64,000 nucleotides of DNA, taken from positions 496,001-560,000 of the forward strand of contig NZ_VXKN01000001.1 of assembly GCF_008693185.1 (NCBI RefSeq), written 5' to 3'. The translations under genes were made by a program, and so were the position numbers. The notes below the pieces were generated by a model. The model was not told where the DNA came from and made no database searches. It saw nothing but the letters and a program-made list of their open reading frames with translations. This document shows positions 8,172-17,338 of this stretch, piece by piece. Source of the stretch: Acinetobacter qingfengensis. GTDB lineage: Bacteria > Pseudomonadota > Gammaproteobacteria > Pseudomonadales > Moraxellaceae. The stretch's first letter is position 1, and the number at the start of each line of letters is the position of its first letter.

Positions 8172-9602
8172 ATGTTTTATTATCAGCGCCTGGCTAAGCA
8201 GATCACCGAAAAAATTGATCATGGTGAACTGGAAGTAGGTGATAAATTATTATCAATCCGTCAATTTGCACATCAGCATCAAGTTAGCATTAATACTGCA
8301 AAAGGTTGTTATCAATTACTTGAAGCCAATGGAAAAATTGTTGTAAAACAAAAATCTGGATATTATGTTGCTGAAAAATTTGAGAAATTAATTCCTCCTG
8401 AGCAAGATTTTACATCCTATCCAAGAGAAGTAAGTAATCTGGAAATTTTGGTTGAAATTCAACAAACAGCAATTCAGCCTAATTATATTAATTTAGGAAC
8501 CATACAACTTGACCCTGAGTTTATTCCGGTAAGCAATTTAAGACGTTCACTAAATCGTGCATTAAAACATGCCAAACCTGAAGATTTTTTGTATTGTGAT
8601 CGACGTGGACATGCTCAGCTTATTCAGGCTTTAGTGGAGCATTGGCGTGAAGATGGTCTATATATTGATAAGCAGGATGTTTTTATTTCATCAGGGTGTT
8701 TGCCAGCAATTGCTTTACTGATTCAGGTACTTACTCAAGAAAATGACAGTATTATTGTCCCTTGTCCAACATTTAATGGTCATTTACAATTAATTGCTAA
8801 TTTAAATCGTCAGATTATTGAGATCCCAGCCAGCGGTCACGGTATTGATTTAGAGCGGTTGGAACAAGTGATGCAATCGGGTCAGGCAAAAGTGTGTTTA
8901 TTAACTGCAAATTTTCAAAATCCTTTGGGATATTGTTTAACTCATCAGCAAAAACAAGATATTGCTCAATGTGCAGCACGTTATCAATGCATGGTCATTG
9001 AAGATGATTTCTTTGCAGAATGTGGCTTTGATAATGTACGGCCTTTACCAATTAAATATTGGGATAAGAATGGATATGTCATTTGGTGTGGTTCTATTTC
9101 CAAGTCTATTTCTAGTGCTTATCGAGTAGGTTGGTTTTGTATTGGTGAACAATCGCATGATCTAAAAACTCGTTTGACTGCACAGAATCCACCAGTCAGT
9201 ACTCCTTTACAGCTCGGTTTGGCCGATTTTATTCATAGTCGTGCCTATCATGAATATCTATGTCGGTTAAGACCAAAATTAAAAGTTCAAATAATTGATT
9301 ACATTAGATTTATTCGTGAAATTTTTGATAAGGTTTTAATCGAAATCAGGCAGCCAGAAGGTGGTTATGTATTGTGGCTAAAATTACATCCTCAACTGGA
9401 TAGTAAAGATGTGTATTATGCCGCTAAAATACTGCATATTAATATTGTCCCAGGAATTGTATTCAGCGAAGATGCTAAGCATATACAATATTTGAGGCTT
9501 AATGCTGGGCATAAGTTGACCAGTAATATTAAAAACGCATTGCAGAAAATTGCAACGTGTTGTGAACATATTTTAGCGCATAAAGTAAAAAATAATGGCT
9601 GA
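8172..9602 (+). CDS. MocR/PdxR-type transcription factor (GntR helix-turn-helix plus aminotransferase-like domain)
   Basis: A 476-residue fusion regulator. Residues 1-70 form a GntR winged helix (GDKLLSIRQFAHQHQVSINTAKGCYQLLE). From about residue 95 a fold-type I aminotransferase-like domain follows, with NFQNPLGY, EDDFFAE and the PLP lysine motif GSISKSISSAYRVGW. Members sense PLP or amino compounds and usually control a divergent or nearby metabolic gene. Here the divergent gene is only a small lipoprotein, so the target is unclear. It may be autoregulatory. Confidence 0.88.
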   Translation: MFYYQRLAKQITEKIDHGELEVGDKLLSIRQFAHQHQVSINTAKGCYQLLEANGKIVVKQKSGYYVAEKFEKLIPPEQDFTSYPREVSNLEILVEIQQTAIQPNYINLGTIQLDPEFIPVSNLRRSLNRALKHAKPEDFLYCDRRGHAQLIQALVEHWREDGLYIDKQDVFISSGCLPAIALLIQVLTQENDSIIVPCPTFNGHLQLIANLNRQIIEIPASGHGIDLERLEQVMQSGQAKVCLLTANFQNPLGYCLTHQQKQDIAQCAARYQCMVIEDDFFAECGFDNVRPLPIKYWDKNGYVIWCGSISKSISSAYRVGWFCIGEQSHDLKTRLTAQNPPVSTPLQLGLADFIHSRAYHEYLCRLRPKLKVQIIDYIRFIREIFDKVLIEIRQPEGGYVLWLKLHPQLDSKDVYYAAKILHINIVPGIVFSEDAKHIQYLRLNAGHKLTSNIKNALQKIATCCEHILAHKVKNNG

Positions 9603-9606
9603 AGAG

Positions 9607-9627
9607 CTGCCAATATGAAATTGGCAG
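9607..9627. terminator. Hairpin between convergent genes
   Basis: An 8-bp stem (CTGCCAAT with ATTGGCAG) and 5-base loop lie between the ends of the MocR-type gene and the convergent lipoprotein gene. No long T-run follows, so termination strength is uncertain. Confidence 0.5.
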
Positions 9628-9643
9628 GTTCAGATAAATGAAA

Positions 9644-10561
9644 TTATGACGATTTTTGAACTTGCCAAACGTTGTAACGTTTGCCAGCTTCAATTTCTTT
9701 AATTAATTGGTCAACTACTACACTTTCGGTTGGATATTTGATTTTATAATTTTTTAAAGTAGTTAATGCATTTTTCTTTTGATCCAGATAAAGGTACGTA
9801 TTGGCAACAGATAAGTAGGCCTCCTGAATACCTGCTTTCATTGCAGTTTGTAAATATGGAAGACCTTCTTTGAAACCACCGCCTTCAGCTAAACCAAAGC
9901 CTAACCAGAAACTAATGGTTGGATCATTGGGTTTCATTGCCAATAAACGTTTTGCATACCCTAAAGCTTTAGGACCATAGATATCTCCCATATCCAAGTT
10001 CCGTGCCATACCACTGGCTTTGGCTGCACGCATTAAAACATCGTAGGAAGCATTTGGATTTGCTGCAAGAGGATCAAGCTGCTGAATAATTTGTTGCAGT
10101 TTACGTTCAAATCCATCTTGTTCTCGTGCAGAGGCAAAATGTGCCGGATAATGACGAGCTTTACCTTCGAGTAAATTAAGAAAATCATCAATATCGGTAA
10201 CATCTAATTCATCTTGTTTTGCCAATACGCCATAGCGCATGGTTTTGTCTTGGCTATTGATTAATGGCACAAGTAAACGATTTTTATCGAGTAAAATTTC
10301 ATGAGAGTTTGGATTATTTGGATCGGACTTAACTTTCAATGCCTGAACTGGTGCAAGTGAAGCTTGATAGAGATGAGTTTCAAATTCCGGTGGTTGATTA
10401 TAGTTTTCAGGATTTAGTGCATAAAAAGGTGCAGAAACCTGAGGTTCATCAAATTGAATCGGTTCAAGAGGTTTTTCTGTAGTTTTGTTTGGCGTAGTGC
10501 TACATGCAACAAGAAAAGTAGAGCAGGCGGTTAAAGTAATTAGCGATTTTAAATGCATCAT
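9644..10561 (-). CDS. Repeat-containing lipoprotein
   Basis: A lipoprotein with signal peptide and lipobox LVAC (Cys at residue 20 from the start chosen here). The start at 10561 is picked because it places the signal peptide at the N-terminus and GGA lies five bases upstream; a longer in-frame start at 10627 would add 22 residues ahead of the signal. The C-terminal third (about residues 190-285) is helical and resembles one or two TPR units (SFWLGFGLAEGGGFKEGLPY, YLSVANTYLYLDQKKNALTT). It may be a periplasmic scaffold. It follows cysE by 74 bp on the same strand. Confidence 0.78.
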   Translation of the reverse strand: MMHLKSLITLTACSTFLVACSTTPNKTTEKPLEPIQFDEPQVSAPFYALNPENYNQPPEFETHLYQASLAPVQALKVKSDPNNPNSHEILLDKNRLLVPLINSQDKTMRYGVLAKQDELDVTDIDDFLNLLEGKARHYPAHFASAREQDGFERKLQQIIQQLDPLAANPNASYDVLMRAAKASGMARNLDMGDIYGPKALGYAKRLLAMKPNDPTISFWLGFGLAEGGGFKEGLPYLQTAMKAGIQEAYLSVANTYLYLDQKKNALTTLKNYKIKYPTESVVVDQLIKEIEAGKRYNVWQVQKSS

Positions 10562-10635
10562 TTTCGTCCAGATTTTAAATTTTAAAAATGAAACCAGTCT
10601 AGGTAAAAAATAACGCGGTTTCAACAAGAGTTACG

Positions 10636-11433
10636 TTATTTGGGTAATTTGTTGTCAATCGTTACATCCAGCTCCTGCTTCATTTCATCCAGAATCTGTT
10701 TATCCTGTTTGGATAACGGTGGTAATTCAGATTGTTTGAAGTCCGGATCAAGCTTGCCTAATTGATGACATAATTGTTTGATCTGTACTTCATTTTGTTG
10801 TAAACGCTGCATTAAGATACGCATACTTTCAAGTACTGTATCGGTTTGTTCCAGTGGTGCTGCATAAGCTTGAAATTCGCTAGTGGTCTGTTCTGCTGTA
10901 ACTACAGCAGAATTTGCTTCTTGTTTAACGATAAATCGTGCTGAGCTACCAATCGCTGTGGCGCCTGCCGGAACGGCTTTGGTGACTACAGCATTTGAAC
11001 CAATTTTAGCATTTTTACCTACGCGAAATGGCCCCAGAATTTTAGCTCCGGCCCCTACAATTACGCCGTCCTCCAGTGTTGGATGGCGTTTGCCCTTATT
11101 CCATGTGGTACCACCCAGTGTCACACCATGGTATAAGGTTACATCGTCACCAATTTCAGCAGTTTCACCAATGACAACACCCATACCATGATCAATAAAA
11201 AAGCGTTTTCCAATTTTTGCACCTGGATGAATTTCAATGCCTGTGATCATTCGATTAAAAGCAGAAAGTGTACGTGCTGAGCCTTTACATTCCTTTTGCC
11301 ACAATTTATGTGCAACACGATGCATGATCAGGGCATGAATTCCTGGATAAGTGATTAAGACTTCCAAAGTATTTCTTGCAGCAGGGTCACGATCAAAGAC
11401 GGCTTGAATATCTTCTTTTAGCTGTTTAAACAT
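10636..11433 (-). CDS. cysE: Serine O-acetyltransferase
   Basis: CysE acetylates serine with acetyl-CoA to give O-acetylserine, the first step of cysteine synthesis. The N-terminal helical region is followed by left-handed beta-helix hexapeptide repeats at about residues 65-165, with the catalytic region [12 protein letters not shown] and HGVTLGG. The protein has a long C-terminal extension (about residues 175-265), ending in a charged helix, beyond the usual core; the normal C-terminal tail contacts cysteine synthase and mediates cysteine feedback, so this extension may alter that. It overlaps trmJ by 8 bp. Confidence 0.93.
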   Translation of the reverse strand: MFKQLKEDIQAVFDRDPAARNTLEVLITYPGIHALIMHRVAHKLWQKECKGSARTLSAFNRMITGIEIHPGAKIGKRFFIDHGMGVVIGETAEIGDDVTLYHGVTLGGTTWNKGKRHPTLEDGVIVGAGAKILGPFRVGKNAKIGSNAVVTKAVPAGATAIGSSARFIVKQEANSAVVTAEQTTSEFQAYAAPLEQTDTVLESMRILMQRLQQNEVQIKQLCHQLGKLDPDFKQSELPPLSKQDKQILDEMKQELDVTIDNKLPK

Positions 11434-12262
11434 CCAATTGTTCTCCAGAAGTATGTGTTTTTTGCGGGGATTGCCATGAGCCTTTGGCCAAAGCCTGAAC
11501 TCGGGTAAATACCCCTCGTAATAGATTATATTCCATACGATCTAGTTGAATACGTCCAAATAAGCGCCGTAATCTTAAAGGTAGTAATCTTGGGTTATTT
11601 ACATCCAAAAAGTCAATATCAACAAGCATTTGTTCTATATGTGGATAGAATTGCTGCATTTGTTGTTGGGTAACCAAAGGCTCATCCCATTGCATGTGCT
11701 GATCTTGAACCAATTGCATGGGTACTGTTGGGTTAGTGATTTGTTCTGTATAGGCCAAAGCACTCATGCGTAGTTCATAGCAAACGACCTGAATGGCTTG
11801 AGCCACATTAAGTACGCCATATTCAGGGTTCACAGGAATAGTTAAATGATAGTTGGCCAGTGCAAGCTCTTCATTTGTTAAACCGCGATCTTCTCGTCCA
11901 AATACAATTGCAACATGCTGTCCTTGATTGGTCGCTTGAATAGCTTCCTGACTGGCAGGACGTACATCCAGTAACGGCCACGGAATAGTACGACTGCGTG
12001 CACTGGTACCAAATACCAGATGACAGTCTGAGATGGCATCTTCGAGAGTTTCAACTATCCGTATTTTTTCAATTAAATCAGATGCACCGGCAGAGAGAGC
12101 CTCAATATCTGGGTGTGGAAATGTTTTGGGACTAACCAGCACCAATTGGGATAATCCCATGGTTTTCATTGCACGTAATGCGGCACCAATATTGGCTGGC
12201 AGAGTGGTATTTACCATGACGATCCGAACATGATTTAAAGCCAGATCACTAGAGATTTTCAT
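11426..12262 (-). CDS. trmJ: tRNA (cytidine/uridine-2'-O-)-methyltransferase TrmJ
   Basis: TrmJ methylates the ribose of position 32 in tRNA anticodon loops. It is a SPOUT-class enzyme: the N-terminal part binds RNA and dimerises, and the SAM-binding trefoil knot shows [35 protein letters not shown] and [15 protein letters not shown]. The 278-residue length fits. It shares 8 bp with cysE and lies 26 bp after dnaE, so dnaE-trmJ-cysE probably form one transcription unit. Confidence 0.93.
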   Translation of the reverse strand: MKISSDLALNHVRIVMVNTTLPANIGAALRAMKTMGLSQLVLVSPKTFPHPDIEALSAGASDLIEKIRIVETLEDAISDCHLVFGTSARSRTIPWPLLDVRPASQEAIQATNQGQHVAIVFGREDRGLTNEELALANYHLTIPVNPEYGVLNVAQAIQVVCYELRMSALAYTEQITNPTVPMQLVQDQHMQWDEPLVTQQQMQQFYPHIEQMLVDIDFLDVNNPRLLPLRLRRLFGRIQLDRMEYNLLRGVFTRVQALAKGSWQSPQKTHTSGEQLDV

Positions 12263-12288
12263 GTCGCTTATCCAGTAAAAATTATGAA

Positions 12289-15200
12289 TTAGGAGTAGGG
12301 TGCATAGTCTTCACTATGATAATGTGTTGTATCATCTCTGAGCATGCCATCAGGATCAAAATCCTGTGCTGTTGGTTCTATTTGTGGTGGTGTTGGCATA
12401 TATTGATGTTCAATGACTTTAACTGCTTTGGATTTGACTTTGTATTCGACATGAATATGTTCTTTGCCGAAACTATCGCGTAATTTAAGCATGAGGGCAT
12501 CAGTTGGACAGACCTGCCATTGCTGCCCCAAATGTAATTCACATTCTGCAAAATCAAAATCCAGCATAATTTTCACTGGTATATGTTTTTGTTGATCAAT
12601 TTGACAAAATGGCTGCAAGACACTTTTTAAGTCTTGTGCAAATTGTGCGCTTAATTTTTCTGCCTGAAAGCTAAGATAAATGGCTTGTGCACGTTTTTGT
12701 CTAATCTGATCAAGATCAAATGCTTTACCTAGACGAGCCATTGGGCGATCAAAACCTTCGCGTTCATACACTTCGCCTTCAATAATAATGACTTTATCAA
12801 TCTGAATTAAATCTTTATGGCGCTCAAAACGTTCACGGTTAGTATTGACTTCAAGACGTGCAGTTCCATCATCCAATACAATCAGTGTGCGGTTAGGGAA
12901 GTGCGCTACATCAAGAATGAGTCCTGCAAATACAGTGGTAACGCCACGGCGGGTTGGCGTAATTTCATTGAGAGGATTTGGAATGAAAGCTTTTAATTCA
13001 GATCGATAGACGTCAAGTGGGTGACCAGTTAAATAGAGTCCTAAAGTGTCTTTTTCACCTTTTAGACGAACCTCATCACTCCATGGGCGTACAGGTTTGG
13101 CAGGTTTACGCTGAACTTCTTCAACTTCGCCAAATAAATCCATAATACCTGTTTCACGATTTTGTCTGGCTTGCTCTGCGGCTTGCACAGCTTCGGGTAA
13201 TTGTTGGATCAGTGACGCACGTTCAACTCCCAGACAATCCATTGCACCAGCACGAATTAAGGCTTCAAGTGTTCGCTTATTGATTTTTTTCATATCAATA
13301 CGATGACAAAACTCAAATAAATCTTGATATTCTCCATCTTGTTCACGTGAGTCAATTACAGATTGCATCGCCTGTTCGCCTACACCCTTAATAGCGCCCA
13401 GACCGTAGACAATAGTATCTGGCTTACTGGCTTTAAATCGGTAATCTGACATATTGATTGAAGGCGGTAATACTTCAATTCCATTATTACGGCAATCATC
13501 AATCAGAAATACCACGTTGTCTGTGTTCTGCATTTCCGATGACATGACCGCAGCCAAAAATTCGGCTGGATAATGTGCTTTTAGCCATGCAGTATGATAA
13601 GCAACTAATGCATAGGCAGCAGCATGTGATTTGTTAAAACCATAACCAGCAAATTTTTCCATATAGTCGAAAATATGATTGGCTGTGGCCTCGTCAATAT
13701 CTTTTTTTGCTGCGCCTTCAATGAAGATCTGGCGATGTTTCACCATTTCTTCAACTTTCTTTTTCCCCATGGCACGGCGTAACAAATCGGCACCGCCCAG
13801 TGTGTAACCAGCACAATATTGTGCCGCCTGCATGACCTGTTCCTGATACACCATGATCCCATAGGTTGGTTCGAGTACACTCTCAAGCAGTGGGTGCAGA
13901 TATTCAAACTCTCCACCATGCATACGGTGAATAAAGTCGGGTATAAGATCCATTGGACCTGGTCGATATAAAGATACAAAAGCAATAATTTCTTCAAATT
14001 TGCTTGGCCGTGCTTCCTTGAGCATGCGTTTCATACCTACGGATTCAAACTGGAATACCGCAGTAGTGTTGGCCTCAGCAAAAACTTTATAGGCATCCAC
14101 ATCATCCAGTGGAACATGGGCGATTTCTAGCTGTTGATTTGATGCCAAGCGTTTATTAATATTCTGTACAGCATCTTCAATGACAGTCAGGTTACGTAAC
14201 CCTAAGAAGTCAAATTTAACCAGACCAACGGCTTCCACGTCATCTTTATCAAACTGGCTCACTCGACCTGTACCATCTGCCTCACAACTGACGGCTGAAA
14301 AGTCGGTAATTTTACCGGGTGATATTAAAACACCACCTGCATGTTTACCTGTATTACGGGTAATACCTTCGAGTTTTAAAGCCATTTCCCAAATTTCAGA
14401 TGAATCATCATATTCCGGATTGGAAGGATTTGTGACCATGTCCTTAAGTTGTGGTTCCATGTCCAGTGCGGTGACCAGATCAACACCAAGCGGTTTGGTG
14501 GGAATAAGTTTGGAAATACGGTCTGCTAAGCCATAAGATTTACCCAATACCCGTGCCACATCACGAATTGCCCCTTTTGCTGCCATGGTGCCAAAAGTAG
14601 CAATCTGAGAAACAGCTTCACGACCATAATGACGTGATACATAATCAATGACACGGTCACGTCCGGCAATACAAAAATCTACGTCAAAGTCGGGCATTGA
14701 TACGCGTTCAGGATTTAGAAAACGTTCAAAAAGCAAATCGTAACGCAGGGGATCAAGGTCGGTAATTTTCAAACTGTAAGCGACCAGAGAGCCAGCACCG
14801 GATCCACGTCCGGGTCCGACAGGCACACCGTTGTTTTTGGCCCATTGAATAAAGTCCATTACGATTAGAAAGTAACCGGGAAATCCCATTTTCAGGATAA
14901 TGTCAATTTCGTAGTTTAAGCGCTCATCATAAGGCTTACGGATTTCAGGCCAATTTTCAGCACGTTTTTCGGGTGGATATAAATGGTCTAGTCTTTCTTC
15001 CAATCCTTCTTTGGAAATATGGGCAAAATAACTATCTGTGGTAAATTCTGGTGGGATAGGATAATTAGGAAGAAAGTGTTTACCCAGACTTAATGTAACA
15101 GTACAACGCTGAGTAATATAATAAGTATTTTCAATCGCCTGAGGTAAATCGGCAAATAATTCGCTCATTTGTGCCGAAGTTTTAAAATATTGCTCTTCCG

Positions 15201-15876
15201 AATATAGACGTGGGCGGCGCTCATCGCCTAAAACATAACCTTCAGCAATACATACTCGAGCTTCATGTGCCTCAAAGTCTTCCTGTCGAATAAAACGCAG
15301 ATCATTGTGCGCAACCAGACCAATTTGATATTTATTGGCTAATTTAATGGCTTGTTCGATCAGCTGTTCTTCTTGTGGACGACCAGTACGACAAATTGAT
15401 AAATAAACTCGATCACCGAAGTGTTTTAACCATTGCTCTAACAGTGGTTCAGCTTTTTGAGGATTTGATGAACAAAGTGCCTGACCTACGTCACTATGTA
15501 AGCCGAGTAATATAATCAGATCATCGGATTGTTGGCAAATCCAGTCTTTTTGCAAAATTGGTACATCCAGTACCAAACCTTCAGTATAACCACGCGATAC
15601 AATCTCGGTTAGATTACGCCATCCCTGATTATTTATTGCCAGTAACGTGACACGATGTTGTGCATCATTTAAGCGGACATCACTACCAAAAATTGGTTTG
15701 ATGCCTTTTTTTAAGCAGGCACTAAAAAATTTAACTGCAGCATGTAAATTTGACAAATCTGTTAATGCCAGCGCAGGCATTTGTTCTGCGGATGCAGCTT
15801 TGATCAGATCCGGTATTCGAATAATCGAATCGGTAATAGAAAATTCGCTATGAATACCAAGATGAACAAACTGCAT
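12289..15876 (-). CDS. dnaE: DNA polymerase III alpha subunit
   Basis: DnaE is the replicative polymerase subunit. At 1195 residues it has normal length and order: PHP domain (about 1-200, starting FVHLGIHSEFS), palm with the catalytic acids in SMPDFDVDFC near residue 400, thumb and fingers, helix-hairpin-helix region, and an OB-fold at about 985-1075 (VTTVFAGLILDV). The PHP metal motifs are degenerate, as usual in enzymes that rely on a separate proofreading subunit. The C-terminal region after the OB-fold is the tau/clamp interaction part. Confidence 0.97.
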   Translation of the reverse strand: MQFVHLGIHSEFSITDSIIRIPDLIKAASAEQMPALALTDLSNLHAAVKFFSACLKKGIKPIFGSDVRLNDAQHRVTLLAINNQGWRNLTEIVSRGYTEGLVLDVPILQKDWICQQSDDLIILLGLHSDVGQALCSSNPQKAEPLLEQWLKHFGDRVYLSICRTGRPQEEQLIEQAIKLANKYQIGLVAHNDLRFIRQEDFEAHEARVCIAEGYVLGDERRPRLYSEEQYFKTSAQMSELFADLPQAIENTYYITQRCTVTLSLGKHFLPNYPIPPEFTTDSYFAHISKEGLEERLDHLYPPEKRAENWPEIRKPYDERLNYEIDIILKMGFPGYFLIVMDFIQWAKNNGVPVGPGRGSGAGSLVAYSLKITDLDPLRYDLLFERFLNPERVSMPDFDVDFCIAGRDRVIDYVSRHYGREAVSQIATFGTMAAKGAIRDVARVLGKSYGLADRISKLIPTKPLGVDLVTALDMEPQLKDMVTNPSNPEYDDSSEIWEMALKLEGITRNTGKHAGGVLISPGKITDFSAVSCEADGTGRVSQFDKDDVEAVGLVKFDFLGLRNLTVIEDAVQNINKRLASNQQLEIAHVPLDDVDAYKVFAEANTTAVFQFESVGMKRMLKEARPSKFEEIIAFVSLYRPGPMDLIPDFIHRMHGGEFEYLHPLLESVLEPTYGIMVYQEQVMQAAQYCAGYTLGGADLLRRAMGKKKVEEMVKHRQIFIEGAAKKDIDEATANHIFDYMEKFAGYGFNKSHAAAYALVAYHTAWLKAHYPAEFLAAVMSSEMQNTDNVVFLIDDCRNNGIEVLPPSINMSDYRFKASKPDTIVYGLGAIKGVGEQAMQSVIDSREQDGEYQDLFEFCHRIDMKKINKRTLEALIRAGAMDCLGVERASLIQQLPEAVQAAEQARQNRETGIMDLFGEVEEVQRKPAKPVRPWSDEVRLKGEKDTLGLYLTGHPLDVYRSELKAFIPNPLNEITPTRRGVTTVFAGLILDVAHFPNRTLIVLDDGTARLEVNTNRERFERHKDLIQIDKVIIIEGEVYEREGFDRPMARLGKAFDLDQIRQKRAQAIYLSFQAEKLSAQFAQDLKSVLQPFCQIDQQKHIPVKIMLDFDFAECELHLGQQWQVCPTDALMLKLRDSFGKEHIHVEYKVKSKAVKVIEHQYMPTPPQIEPTAQDFDPDGMLRDDTTHYHSEDYAPYS

Positions 15877-15916
15877 AATTTTTGGGCTTTTTGCTAAATA
15901 TAAATCGAAAGTGAGT

Positions 15917-15928
15917 GTAATTTTAGCA
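15917..15928 (-). promoter_or_regulatory. Candidate extended -10 of dnaE
   Basis: On the minus strand TGCTAAAAT matches an extended -10 about 44 bp before the dnaE start. The -35 region is poor. The 145-bp gap between surA and dnaE has no other clear signal. Confidence 0.3.
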
Positions 15929-16021
15929 TGTCGATGGACAAGGCGCTAAAAACATTAAAACCAAATCCGTAGATCTGGCTTTAATTGTATTGAAATCAAC
16001 CGAAAAGTTTTGACGACTAAA

Positions 16022-17338
16022 TTAGTTATCTTTCAAAGTTGGGTCTTTAATATCCACATAAGTATTGGCACGTAATTCCCGCATCCAGCCATCCACTTCG
16101 GTATCATATTGACGTTCTGCTAGAATTTGTTTGGCCATACGGCGTTGATATTCCTGTGTCATATCCACTTGGCGAACATTATCTACTTTTAGAATATGCC
16201 AACCATATTGGGTTTGAAATGGCACACTGATTTGACCCGCAGGTGTTTCGGTCATAATTTTCTCAAACTCTGGTACCATCACACCAGGAGCAACCCAGCC
16301 TAAACTGCCGCCATCACGGGCAGAACCAGGATCATTTGAGTAAGTTGCAGCAAGTTCAGAAAAATCTGCACCTTGTTTTAATCGTTGATAAATTTGCTCA
16401 ATTTTTTGTTTGGCATCTTCAGGGCTAACCACTTCAGACGGTTGAATCAGAATATGCCGGGTTTGATACTGTGTGATCATAGCTTTTTTATCATCAGCCT
16501 TGCGATCAATCAGTTTAAGGACATGAATCCCATCCTGTGCTGGAATTAATTCACTGGTTTGTCCAACTTGCAAGCTACTTACGCGTGCTGCCAGATCAGC
16601 CGGAATTTCTGCAAGCGAGCGATAGCCCATGTCAGAACCTTCTACTGTAACATTGGCATTTGCATATTTCTGGTTAAGTGTATTAATGTCATTGTTGCCC
16701 AATAAACCTACACGTAATTGTTTGGCAACATCATTTACATTTTCCGTTGTTGCACTGGCAGATTTTGGTGCAACTCTAAAATGCAATAAATGTACTTGAT
16801 AACCTAGAGCAGCTTGTCCTTGTGGTGATTTAAGAAAGTTATCAATGTCACGTTCTGAAACTTTAATTCGAGACATAACTTGTTGCTGTCGTAATTGATT
16901 GATACTGATTTCTTCTGCAATTTGCGCACGCAATGCAGCATAATTTCCTTGACGTTGGGCATCAAGTCTTTGCTGAAAATCTGTCAAAGAACTAAAACCT
17001 TGCTGTTTAGCGTAATTCAGGACAGCAGCATTCAACTCCGCTTCCGGTGGTTGAATGCCATAGCGTTTAACCATTTCTGACTGGGCTTCACGTAAAATCA
17101 GTTGCTCAAGAACATTTTTTCGTAAAATTTGTTCCGGTGGCAGGGTTTGATTCTGGCTTTGTAATTGTTGTTTTACGATAGCAACTGCCTGATTGAGGTC
17201 ACTTTGTAAAATGGCACCATTGTCAACGACAGCAACCACCTGATCGACTGGTGTTGCAGCATAAAGATGTACAGAGGCAGAAAGTGCAAGCGCTAGCGTG
17301 GTGTTGCGAAATAATTTTAATATGGTGTTGCTATTCAT
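16022..17338 (-). CDS. surA: Periplasmic chaperone/peptidyl-prolyl isomerase SurA
   Basis: SurA escorts unfolded outer-membrane proteins, LptD among them, across the periplasm to the BAM complex. A signal peptide ends near residue 27 (HLYAATPVDQ). The N-terminal chaperone domain (VVAVVDNGAILQSDL) is followed by two parvulin domains; the second, with RHILIQPSE and YSNDPGSARDGGSLGWV, keeps the canonical pattern while the first is more divergent. The start at 17338 overlaps the lptD stop by one base (TAATG) and is preferred over a frame-internal ATG five codons upstream. Translation is probably coupled to lptD. Confidence 0.95.
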   Translation of the reverse strand: MNSNTILKLFRNTTLALALSASVHLYAATPVDQVVAVVDNGAILQSDLNQAVAIVKQQLQSQNQTLPPEQILRKNVLEQLILREAQSEMVKRYGIQPPEAELNAAVLNYAKQQGFSSLTDFQQRLDAQRQGNYAALRAQIAEEISINQLRQQQVMSRIKVSERDIDNFLKSPQGQAALGYQVHLLHFRVAPKSASATTENVNDVAKQLRVGLLGNNDINTLNQKYANANVTVEGSDMGYRSLAEIPADLAARVSSLQVGQTSELIPAQDGIHVLKLIDRKADDKKAMITQYQTRHILIQPSEVVSPEDAKQKIEQIYQRLKQGADFSELAATYSNDPGSARDGGSLGWVAPGVMVPEFEKIMTETPAGQISVPFQTQYGWHILKVDNVRQVDMTQEYQRRMAKQILAERQYDTEVDGWMRELRANTYVDIKDPTLKDN

